This document shows, piece after piece, positions 8,609 to 17,079 of a stretch of 64,000 bases of DNA. The notes under the pieces are model-generated. The model saw only the letters and a list, made by a program, of their open reading frames with translations, did no database searches and was not told where the DNA came from. This DNA is from Ornithinimicrobium sp. Lineage in GTDB: Bacteria; Actinomycetota; Actinomycetes; Actinomycetales; Dermatophilaceae. Each line of letters starts with the position of its first letter. The first letter of the stretch is position 1. The stretch is from positions 1 to 64,000 of the forward strand of contig NZ_JAUNVI010000002.1 in the NCBI RefSeq assembly GCF_030537745.1, given 5' to 3'. A program made the translations under genes and the position numbers.

Positions 8609-8657
8609 GGTATGACGCGGCGGGGGCACCTAGGCACTAGGTGCGGCACGTCATACC
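8609..8657. terminator. Nested bidirectional terminator hairpin
   Basis: Outer arms GGTATGACG/CGTCATACC (9 bp) enclose an inner perfect stem GCACCTA/TAGGTGC around GGCAC. It lies between the ends of the convergent glgC and fabI genes and is the strongest hairpin seen in the window. Confidence 0.65.
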
Positions 8658-8673
8658 TAAAGGCTGTCCGCGC

Positions 8674-9429
8674 TCAGAAGCCCATCGCGTGGAAGCCGCC
8701 GTCGACATGCACGATCTCACCGGTCGTCGCTGGGAACCAGTCGGAGAGCAGTGCCACGCACGCCTTGGCTGCCGGCACCGGGTCCTGCACGTCCCACCCG
8801 AGCGGGCTGTGCTCGCCCCACTTGGCGAACTGATCAAAATCTGGGATCGACTTGGCGGCGGTCGTCGCGACCGGCCCGGCCGAGACGAGGTTGGAGCGGA
8901 TCCCCTGGGGGCCGAGGTCCCGCGCGAGGTATCGGCTGGTCGCCTCGAACGCCGCCTTGGACACCCCCATCCAGTCATAGACCGGCCAGGCGTACTGCCC
9001 GTCGAAGGTGAGACCGACGACCGAGCCGCCTGGCCCCATCTTGGGCAGGCACGCAGCGGCCAGAGCCTTCAGGGAGTAGGCGCTCACGTGAAGTGCAGTC
9101 GAGACGTCCTCCCACTGTGCGTTCATGAAGTCGAAGGCTCCCTTGGGCGCGAAACCGATCGAGTGCAGCACGCCGTCGAGATGGTCGACGTGCTCGCCGA
9201 GCCGGTCGGCAAGGGTCGCGAGGTGCTCCGTGTCGGAAACGTCCAACTCGATGACGGGCGCGGGAGCCGGCAGGCGCTTGGCGATTGTCTGGGTGATCCT
9301 GAAGGTGCGTCCGAACGAGGTCAGAATCACCTCCGCACCCTGCTCCTGGGCCAGTCGAGCCACATGGAAGGCGATAGAGGAGTCCATCAGGACCCCGGTG
9401 ATCAGAAGTTTCTTGCCGTCAAGGAGCAT
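8674..9429 (-). CDS. fabI: Enoyl-[acyl-carrier-protein] reductase (NADH), InhA/FabI type
   Basis: Reduces the trans-2-enoyl thioester in the last step of each fatty acid elongation cycle. The 251-residue SDR fold has the FabI cofactor motif GVLMDSSIAFHVARLAQEQGA (InhA-like, replacing the classical glycine motif), LHSIGFAP near residue 95, and the catalytic pair YDWMGVSK near 155. It lies downstream of fabG in the same direction, matching the mycobacterial fabG1-inhA arrangement. The 31-base gap contains TAGAGT (9436-9441) six bases before the ATG, so fabI also appears to have its own leaderless promoter. Confidence 0.93.
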   Translation of the reverse strand: MLLDGKKLLITGVLMDSSIAFHVARLAQEQGAEVILTSFGRTFRITQTIAKRLPAPAPVIELDVSDTEHLATLADRLGEHVDHLDGVLHSIGFAPKGAFDFMNAQWEDVSTALHVSAYSLKALAAACLPKMGPGGSVVGLTFDGQYAWPVYDWMGVSKAAFEATSRYLARDLGPQGIRSNLVSAGPVATTAAKSIPDFDQFAKWGEHSPLGWDVQDPVPAAKACVALLSDWFPATTGEIVHVDGGFHAMGF

Positions 9430-9435
9430 GCGCAG

Positions 9436-10639
<1,204 letters not shown>

Positions 10640-10643
<4 letters not shown>

Positions 10644-10873
10644 GCCTGATCCCTGCGCCCTCCCCAGCAGGCCTTGTCTGCAGCGCCAAGGGGTGTCGCC
10701 GCCAGGCCACCCAAGCCGTGGTCTGGCGCAATCCCACCCTGCACGTGGAAGGCCGCCGCAAGGTGTGGCTCGCCTGCGACGAAGACGTGGACCAGCTCAC
10801 CGGCTTCATCAGCCTGCGCGGCTTCCTGCTCGAGGTCATTGGTGTCGACCAACTTTCCGAGGCGGACGGCTGA
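10640..10873 (+). CDS. Small cysteine-containing protein (unknown; often mislabelled 'acetone carboxylase')
   Basis: A 77-residue protein with a CSAKGCRRQA cysteine pair near residue 14, then WRNPTLHVEGRRKVWLACDEDVDQL containing a third cysteine, and a C-terminal helix. The pattern suggests a small metal-binding or zinc-ribbon-like fold. Similar short actinobacterial proteins beside SURF1 genes are sometimes labelled acetone carboxylase, a name I see no support for. The ATG overlaps the DUF3099 stop (ATGA), and the SURF1 gene begins one base after its stop. Confidence 0.75.
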
Positions 10874-10874
10874 C

Positions 10875-11699
10875 GTGCTGGCGGTGCTGCGGCGACCCCG
10901 ATGGATCGCCTATCTGCTCATCGCTGTCCTCTTCGGCGTGCTCACCGCCAATCTCGGGCTCTGGCAGTGGCACCGCCACGGCTACAAGCTCGACCGTCGG
11001 ACCCTGATCGAGGCCAACTACGACGGCACCCCCGTGCCGCTGAACGACATTCTGACGCAGCCTGACACCCCGTTGAGGCACCAGGATCAGTGGCGACGGA
11101 TCGAGGCGGTCGGGAGCTATGCGGCTGCGGACCAGCACGTCATACGCAACCGTCCCCAGTTCGGCGTCTACGGGTATGAGGTGCTCGTCCCGCTCGTGCT
11201 CGCCGACGGCTCGGCGGTGGCCGTCGACCGGGGCTGGGTCCCCAACGCCGCCGACGCCGCAACGCTGCCCGACGTGCCGGCCCCACCCTCAGGTCAGGTC
11301 ACGGTGATCGGCTGGTTGCGTCCCTCCGAGCCTGACCTCGGGCGCCAACTGCCCGCCGGGCAACTCGCCTCCATCGATGTGCCCGAGCTTGCCTCGGCCA
11401 CCGGGCGAACCTTTCTCCAGGCGTATGTGATTCTCGCCTCCGAGTCGCCCGCGCCGCCGACGCGACCGGCGGCGCTCGAGCCACCGGACACCGGCCTTGG
11501 CTCCCATTTCGCCTACGCCCTGCAGTGGTGGCTGACCGTCCCGGCGGGCGTGATCCTCGTGGTCGTCATGGCGCGCCAGACGGCGCGGGACGAGAATGGC
11601 GAGCAGCTCGTCAAAGCGGACGCGATGCGGAGTGGCACTTCGAGCGGCAAGCGGACCAAGCCCAAGAAGGTCCGCATCTGGGACGAAGAGGACGCCTGA
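10875..11699 (+). CDS. SURF1 family protein (cytochrome oxidase biogenesis)
   Basis: A 274-residue protein with the SURF1 layout: an N-terminal membrane helix (residues about 8-30, ending LGLWQWHRHGYK), an extracytoplasmic domain with RHQDQWRRIEAVGSY and VLADGSAVAVDRGWVP, and a C-terminal helix (HFAYALQWWLTVPAGVILVVV). Relatives assist heme or subunit assembly of aa3-type cytochrome oxidase. This fits the heme A synthesis genes ctaA and ctaB elsewhere in the window. GTG start immediately after the previous gene. Confidence 0.88.
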   Translation: MLAVLRRPRWIAYLLIAVLFGVLTANLGLWQWHRHGYKLDRRTLIEANYDGTPVPLNDILTQPDTPLRHQDQWRRIEAVGSYAAADQHVIRNRPQFGVYGYEVLVPLVLADGSAVAVDRGWVPNAADAATLPDVPAPPSGQVTVIGWLRPSEPDLGRQLPAGQLASIDVPELASATGRTFLQAYVILASESPAPPTRPAALEPPDTGLGSHFAYALQWWLTVPAGVILVVVMARQTARDENGEQLVKADAMRSGTSSGKRTKPKKVRIWDEEDA

Positions 11700-11708
11700 C
11701 CCACCGGA

Positions 11709-11742
11709 CGGGCCGCCCAGCCACACCGAACGGGCCGCCCAG
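11709..11742. repeat. Short imperfect direct repeat in a convergent gap
   Basis: CGGGCCGCCCAG occurs twice with a 22-base period in the 81-base gap after the SURF1 gene. Only the first 12 bases of each unit match. No other feature is visible in this gap. Confidence 0.4.
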
Positions 11743-11780
11743 GCGAGCAGGATCTTTAGGGCTGCACGATGGGCTGGTCC

Positions 11781-12362
11781 TCAGGCCGAGGAGACGTAGT
11801 GTCGTCCGCTGAGGGCGTCGACCACGACCTCTATGTGACGCTCACCGTGACGACCGGTCACCCACCAGTTCGGTTTCCCGAACTGGACTGGCGGACCCGC
11901 TAGCCGGGCCGCGCCGAGTCGGTCGAGCCGGCGCCGACGCGCTAGCAACCCGGGCAGCAGCGCTCGACCGGCCTCGATGGCCTCCGCCTCCGTCAACCGT
12001 GGGGCTGGGCCACGCACGGCAACAGTTGTGCCTTCAGGGCTGCCGGCAGTGACTGCACGCAGGGCGACGTCTCGAGTCGTGAAGTCCTCTTTGTTCCACG
12101 GGTCGCTCAGGAATGCGCGACCGCTGACCAGGTCCACCACGACGGCCGCCAGGATCGGCCCGGCGGTGACCCTCCGCCGCAACCTGCCGGTGTCAGCGCC
12201 GCAGAGGAACATCATCCCCAGGAACGGGTGGTGATAGAGGCGGGCCGTGAGATCGACCCCTGGCTGAAGGCGCCGGGCCACCGTGCGGACAGCGACCTCG
12301 GGGGGAACGGCTGCTGGCCAGACGAGATCCGACGCCGTCGCCAGATCGTTGCGCACCGTCAT
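11781..12362 (-). CDS. Hypothetical protein encoded with the sodium symporter
   Basis: A 193-residue protein that I do not recognise. No signal peptide or membrane helix is evident. Two similar segments, VVVDLVSGRAFLSDPW in the middle and VVVDALSGRHYVSSA at the C-terminus, suggest an internal duplication. It also has a Tyr/His/Phe-rich patch (LYHHPFLGMMF). The ATG shares its first base with the symporter stop codon (TGATG), so translation is probably coupled and a role with the symporter is likely. The open frame extends far upstream within the symporter gene, but only this part looks coding. Confidence 0.72.
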   Translation of the reverse strand: MTVRNDLATASDLVWPAAVPPEVAVRTVARRLQPGVDLTARLYHHPFLGMMFLCGADTGRLRRRVTAGPILAAVVVDLVSGRAFLSDPWNKEDFTTRDVALRAVTAGSPEGTTVAVRGPAPRLTEAEAIEAGRALLPGLLARRRRLDRLGAARLAGPPVQFGKPNWWVTGRHGERHIEVVVDALSGRHYVSSA

Positions 12363-13909
12363 CACCGGGGGCCGTCCATATCCGGCACTTGGGCGGCCAG
12401 GCTCGGGTCCTCGCCTGCGGCCAGACGTGCCGGAACGCGCCGGACGCGTGCGGTCTCCTCCACGGCTCGGAGCACGTGCTCGGGCACAGGGTGTGACCGC
12501 TGCGTGGCCAATGACACCACGACGATGGCGATCACAGAACAGGTGATCCCGATCCCCATGGGATCGAATCCGATGCTGTCGCTTGAGCCGACCAGCTGAG
12601 CGGTGACCGCGGCGACTGTGCCGACGACGATCGAGGCGAGGGCCCCGGCGCTGTTCGCCTTCTTCCACCACACGGCGCACACGTAAACCGGCACGAACGC
12701 AGCCCCGAGCACGCTGGTGGAGAACACCACGATGTCGAACACCCCGGGTGGCTCGGTGATCGCCAGGATCGTCCCGATGACGGCAAGCGCTAACACGGTG
12801 ATCCGGGAGATGGTCACGGCGGTGCGCTCGTCCGTCTTCTGCTTCCGGAACCGGCCCCACAGGTCGTGGGAGGCGATTGTCCCGGCCTGCAACAGTAGGG
12901 CGTCGGCGGTGGACATGATCGCCGCCATGATCGCGGCCATCACCACACCCAGCGCGACCGGCGGCAGGACAATCTCGGCGACCTCGAAGATCGCCAGCTC
13001 CGGGTTGTCCAGGTTGGGGACGATGACCAGGCCCATCATCCCGATCAGGTAAGCGGCGGGGATGAACAACAGGTTGAAGGTCGTGGAGTAGAGCCCGGCA
13101 CGACGCGCGACGGACGGCCGACGCATCGCCATGTGACTGACGTTGACGTGCGGCCAACCCATATAGCCGATCGAGAAAATCAGTACCGCACCGATGATGA
13201 TTCCCCATTGACCCAGATACTGCTGGTCAACGCCCCACATGGTCAGGAGGTCCGCATCGATGGCGCCGAGGCGCTGGTGGCCGGCGGTGAGCCCACCGAG
13301 GTACTGCAGCGTGGCAATGAGGATCCACAACATCCCGATCACCATGACGATCGCCTGCACGAAGTCGGTGTAGGCAACGGCCAGGTAGCCGCCGAGGAAG
13401 GTGTAGCCCACGATCACCCCGACCGCAACGATCATCGAGACGTCGACCGACAGTCCCGTGACCATGGCCAGCCCCTGGCCGCCGGCGAGGAACTGGGCTA
13501 GGACGTAGAAGAACATGCAGAACAATGCGACCACCGCAGCAACCGCCCGCACCCATGGGGACGGGTAGCGGTGCTCCAGGTAACCGATAGAGGTGATCGA
13601 ACCCAACATCGCGGACAGTTTGCGCATTCGTCGCCCGAGGATCGACAGGTTGAGCACCCCGCCCCCCACGTCTCCGAGGGCGTACCACATACCGAAGTAG
13701 CCCTGGGTGTAACCCAGAGACCCGGCGCCGAGGAACATATAACCCGACATCGAAGAACTCTGCAGGCGCAGTGCGGTGACCGCCGGTCCCAGACTCCGGT
13801 CCGCCAGCAGGAAGCCCTCGGTCGTCGCGCTCTTTCTGCGGGCCGCCCACACTCCGATGCCGAGCATCGCAGCGAAATACAGGATGAGGAAGCCGAGTTC
13901 GATACTCAT
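12362..13909 (-). CDS. Sodium:solute symporter family protein (SSS)
   Basis: A 515-residue, roughly 13-helix transporter of the solute:sodium symporter family (PutP/PanF-like), expected to import a small organic solute with Na+. Visible motifs are RSLGPAVTALRLQSSSMSGYMFLGAGSLGY in TM2, GYTFLGGYLAVAYTDFVQAIVM in mid-protein, IGYMGWPHVNVSHMAMR, and the Na+-site region MAAIMSTADALLLQAGTIASHDLW. A hydrophilic C-terminal tail of about 45 residues follows the last helix. It overlaps the 47-residue gene upstream (ATGA) and the 193-residue gene downstream (TGATG), forming a tight trio. The substrate cannot be inferred. Confidence 0.9.
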   Translation of the reverse strand: MSIELGFLILYFAAMLGIGVWAARRKSATTEGFLLADRSLGPAVTALRLQSSSMSGYMFLGAGSLGYTQGYFGMWYALGDVGGGVLNLSILGRRMRKLSAMLGSITSIGYLEHRYPSPWVRAVAAVVALFCMFFYVLAQFLAGGQGLAMVTGLSVDVSMIVAVGVIVGYTFLGGYLAVAYTDFVQAIVMVIGMLWILIATLQYLGGLTAGHQRLGAIDADLLTMWGVDQQYLGQWGIIIGAVLIFSIGYMGWPHVNVSHMAMRRPSVARRAGLYSTTFNLLFIPAAYLIGMMGLVIVPNLDNPELAIFEVAEIVLPPVALGVVMAAIMAAIMSTADALLLQAGTIASHDLWGRFRKQKTDERTAVTISRITVLALAVIGTILAITEPPGVFDIVVFSTSVLGAAFVPVYVCAVWWKKANSAGALASIVVGTVAAVTAQLVGSSDSIGFDPMGIGITCSVIAIVVVSLATQRSHPVPEHVLRAVEETARVRRVPARLAAGEDPSLAAQVPDMDGPR

Positions 13910-14049
13910 CCTGCCACTCCCTCGTGGTCGCCGTCCGCGTCCTCGACAGCCCAGTTCTTTGTGCTGAAGTAGAAGACCAAGGTGTAGACCACCCAGAATC
14001 CCAGGACGCCCACCATGATCGCCGTCGTCGTTGCCGGTAACCCAAACAT
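13906..14049 (-). CDS. Small membrane protein, probable symporter accessory subunit
   Basis: A 47-residue open frame: a short N-terminus, one hydrophobic helix (residues about 8-28, VGVLGFWVVYTLVFYF), then an acidic C-terminus. AAGGAG lies eight bases before the ATG, and the stop overlaps the symporter start by ATGA, which is strong evidence that it is expressed with it. Other SSS transporters are known to carry small membrane partners (DUF485, DUF997 and 'symporter small accessory protein' families), so an accessory-subunit role is inferred. Confidence 0.75.
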   Translation of the reverse strand: MFGLPATTTAIMVGVLGFWVVYTLVFYFSTKNWAVEDADGDHEGVAG

Positions 14050-14302
14050 GTCGCTCTCTCCTTAGTCGCTCTCGTGAGACGGACGCCGGTCGCGGCTTGT
14101 CAGCCCACGTGCGCGTCGGTCACGGTGAGTGCTGCAGCAAGTACCGCCAGGCCGGGACAACGGCCCACCGGTCGTGGGCGACATGGACAGCAGTATGCCA
14201 CGGTGCCCGGACCGCGGGCCGGGTGAGCGGGGCCCCGGTCGTGAACTCGCGCCGGAGTGCAGGCGTGGCCGGCATCGACGCCCGGCCTGACACGATGGGG
14301 CC
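14050..14302. promoter_or_regulatory. Divergent intergenic region (symporter trio / SDR)
   Basis: A 253-base non-coding stretch that must carry promoters in both directions. Next to the symporter side is the Shine-Dalgarno sequence of the small membrane protein. On the SDR side CACGAT lies six bases before the ATG, resembling the leaderless pattern with a weak first base. I see no convincing operator or RNA structure. Confidence 0.4.
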
Positions 14303-15070
14303 ATGGACCTTGGACTGACTGGCCGCACCTACATCATCACTGGTGCTTCACGTGGACTTGGCTTCGCGACCGCCGAGCATCTCGTCCACGATGGGGCGGA
14401 CGTCATCGTCGCGTCGCGTAACCAGGACGCCATAGACCTGGCCGCCGCCAACCTGAACGAGGCCGGGCCAGGTCAGGCGATCGGACTCGCAACTGACCTG
14501 GGTGACGATGAGAGTGCGGACCTGCTCATGGCGGCAGCCGATGAACACTTCGGGCGCTTGGACGGGGTCATCATCAGTGTCGGCGGTCCTCCGGGAGCCA
14601 CCGCGACGGCCGCGACGGACGAGCAATGGAGGGATGCCTTCGACTGCGTCTTTCTCGGCGCTGTCCGGCTGGCTCGGACCGCGCTGCAGCATGCCACCGC
14701 GCCGTTGTCGGTCACCCTCGTGCTCTCGACGTCGGTGAGGACGCCGATCGCGGGCCTCGCGATCTCCAACGGTCTCCGCCCGGGCCTGGCGATGGTGGCC
14801 AAGACGCTGGCCGATGAGTGGGGCCCGCAGGGCCACCGCGTCAACGTGGTCCTGCCCGGCAGGATCGAGACGGACCGGCTCACAGAGTTGGAGTCGGCGG
14901 CGCCCGACCCGGTAGCGCTGCGGGAGCGATCGATGGCGAGCATCCCCCTGCGCCGTTATGGACAACCCGAAGAGTTCGGTGCCGTTGTTGCCTTCCTGGC
15001 CTCACCGATGGCGTCCTATGTCAGCGGGTCGGCGATCACCGTAGACGGAGGCTCGACCCGGGCTCTTTAG
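14303..15070 (+). CDS. SDR family protein lacking the catalytic tyrosine
   Basis: A 255-residue short-chain dehydrogenase/reductase fold: TGASRGLGFATAEHL near residue 13, DGVIISVGGPPG at the NAG position, VLSTSVRTP with the serine region near 140, and SYVSGSAITVDGGS at the C-terminus. The YxxxK motif is replaced: Lys167 is present in AMVAK but position 163 is Ala, preceded by SNGLRPG. A known beta-ketoacyl-reductase-like SDR subgroup shares this SN-R---K pattern and an imperfect catalytic tetrad. Activity is therefore uncertain. It stands alone, divergent from the symporter trio. Confidence 0.85.
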   Translation: MDLGLTGRTYIITGASRGLGFATAEHLVHDGADVIVASRNQDAIDLAAANLNEAGPGQAIGLATDLGDDESADLLMAAADEHFGRLDGVIISVGGPPGATATAATDEQWRDAFDCVFLGAVRLARTALQHATAPLSVTLVLSTSVRTPIAGLAISNGLRPGLAMVAKTLADEWGPQGHRVNVVLPGRIETDRLTELESAAPDPVALRERSMASIPLRRYGQPEEFGAVVAFLASPMASYVSGSAITVDGGSTRAL

Positions 15071-15137
15071 CCTGGCCCTTCCCGACGAGAGGTGCGCCAG
15101 GTCCAAGAACCCGCCTGCCCCATCGCAGACCGGGAGG

Positions 15138-17003
15138 TCAGTCGCGGAACTGGGTGTCGTGCAGAGTCTTGTAGAGACCACCAGCGGCGAGCAGCTCTTC
15201 GTGGGTGCCGCGCTGGACGATCTGGCCACCCTCCATCACGAGGATGAGATCGGCGTCCCGGACCGTGGACAAACGGTGGGCGATGACGATCGAGGTCCGT
15301 CCCGCCAAGGCGTCATTGAGGGCCCGCTGCACGGCGACCTCGGACTCGCTGTCCAGGTGCGCAGTGGCTTCGTCCAGCACGACGACCGACGGTGACTTCA
15401 GGAGCAGCCGGGCGATGGCGAGGCGCTGCTTCTCACCGCCGGAAAGTCGGTGACCGCGGTCCCCGACCACGGTGTCGAGACCGTCTGGCAGCCGCTCCAG
15501 CAGGCCGTCGATGCGGGCGCCACGCAGCGCACTCCAGATCTGGGCATCCGTGGCCTCCGGTCGGGCATAGCGCAAGTTTGCGCGCACCGTGTCGTTGAAC
15601 ATGTGGGCTTCTTGAGTGACCACGCCGATCGTCGCTCGGAGCGAGTCGAAGGACGTCTCCCGCAGGTCCACTCCCCCGATCCGCACCACGCCAGAGACCG
15701 GGTCGAAGAGCCGCGCCACCAAGGAAGTGAGCGTCGTCTTGCCCGCCCCGGACGGTCCGACCAGCGCGACCATCGACCCAGCCGGGATGTCCGCGCTCAC
15801 CCCGGAGAGCACCATACGGCCATCCACGGACTCGGTCTCCGACCGCTGCTCCAGGGAAGGGATGGAGACTTCGCTGGCGGGCGGATAACTGAACGAGACG
15901 TTCTCCAGCGTGATGCCGACCTGACCGGTCGGCAGCTCCACAGGGTTGTCCACCTCGCGGACCAACGGCCGCAGATCGAGCACCTCAAAGATCCGCTCGA
16001 AGGAGACGAGTGCGGTCATGATGTCGACGCGCGCGTTGGACAGTGCGGTCAGCGGCGCGTAGAGCCGAGAGAGCAACGCGGCCATCGCCACCAGGGTCCC
16101 CACTGTCAACTGCTGCGCCACCGCCATCAGACCACCCATCCCGTAGACCAGTGCGGTCGCTAACGACGCGACGAGCCCAAGACCGGCCATGAAGACCACC
16201 CTGTTGACCGCAATCGCGACACCCGCGTCCCGCACTCCGCGGGCGCGCACCTCATACTCCTCGTTCTCCTGCGCTGGATGGCCGAAGAGGCGCACGAGCA
16301 ACGCTCCGGCCACGTTGAATCGTTCGGTCATCCTGGTCTGCAGATCTGCATTGAGGTTCATCTGCTGCCGTGTCAGTTTCGACAAACGGTCGCCCATCAG
16401 GCGCGCGGGGATGAGGAAGATCGGCAGCAGGATGAGCGCGAGGATCGTGATGATGGGACTCATCGAGAAGAGCGCCACCAGGATCAGGACGATCAGGACA
16501 ACGTTGCTGACCAGCCCGGAAAGGATCGACGTGAAGGCCGTCTGCGCCCCGATCACGTCACTGTTGAGCCGGCTCACGAGCGCGCCAGTCTGCGAGCGGG
16601 TGAAGAACGCGATGGGCTGCTGGAGCACGTGGCTGAAGACCTGGGTGCGCAGTCCGAGGATCAAGCCCTCACCGATCCGTGAACCGAACCAGCGCGTCAC
16701 CACCGTCACGACCGACTCGACGACGGCGACACCAGCGACGATCAGGCCCAGGGTGATCACCACCTGACGGTCGCGAGGGGTCACGCCGTCGTCGATGATC
16801 TGCTTGAGCAAGAGGGGGACTGCCGTGACCAGGACTCCCGCGACGATCGTCAGCGCGAGGTAGATCGCGATGTCCTTGGCGAACGGCCGACCATACGTCG
16901 CCACCCGCCGCGCAGTCCCCGGCTTGAGCAGGTGCCCCTTGACCGACGGGTCCTTGGAGAAACTGCGGAAGGACGTGCCGCGTCCACCTCCGACGAAGGT
17001 CAT
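15138..17003 (-). CDS. ABC exporter, fused transmembrane and ATP-binding domains
   Basis: A 621-residue half-transporter of the MsbA/lipid-multidrug exporter type. Residues about 45-330 hold six membrane helices, with FFTRSQTGALVSRLNSDV in the first coupling region. The ATPase domain has Walker A GPSGAGKTT, signature LSGGEKQRLAIARLLL, Walker B VVVLDEATAHLD and IAHRLSTVRDAD. An insertion of about 25 polar residues (after SFSYPPASE, before MVLSGVSADIP) interrupts the early beta-sheet of the ATPase domain, where relatives have only a few residues. TAAAGGAGGA gives a strong ribosome site. It probably works as a homodimer; substrate unknown. Confidence 0.92.
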   Translation of the reverse strand: MTFVGGGRGTSFRSFSKDPSVKGHLLKPGTARRVATYGRPFAKDIAIYLALTIVAGVLVTAVPLLLKQIIDDGVTPRDRQVVITLGLIVAGVAVVESVVTVVTRWFGSRIGEGLILGLRTQVFSHVLQQPIAFFTRSQTGALVSRLNSDVIGAQTAFTSILSGLVSNVVLIVLILVALFSMSPIITILALILLPIFLIPARLMGDRLSKLTRQQMNLNADLQTRMTERFNVAGALLVRLFGHPAQENEEYEVRARGVRDAGVAIAVNRVVFMAGLGLVASLATALVYGMGGLMAVAQQLTVGTLVAMAALLSRLYAPLTALSNARVDIMTALVSFERIFEVLDLRPLVREVDNPVELPTGQVGITLENVSFSYPPASEVSIPSLEQRSETESVDGRMVLSGVSADIPAGSMVALVGPSGAGKTTLTSLVARLFDPVSGVVRIGGVDLRETSFDSLRATIGVVTQEAHMFNDTVRANLRYARPEATDAQIWSALRGARIDGLLERLPDGLDTVVGDRGHRLSGGEKQRLAIARLLLKSPSVVVLDEATAHLDSESEVAVQRALNDALAGRTSIVIAHRLSTVRDADLILVMEGGQIVQRGTHEELLAAGGLYKTLHDTQFRD

Positions 17004-17034
17004 CGAGAGTTCCTCCTTTAGGTATGTCGTGCTC

Positions 17035-17078
17035 GTCTGGCAAGAGCGACCGCCCGGTCTGGCAAGAGCGACCGCCCG
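17035..17078. repeat. 22-bp tandem duplication
   Basis: GTCTGGCAAGAGCGACCGCC followed by CG occurs twice in direct succession, and the first three bases occur a third time. It fills the gap between the ABC-F stop and the ABC exporter ribosome site. It looks like a recent slippage duplication. Confidence 0.85.
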
Positions 17079-17079
17079 G

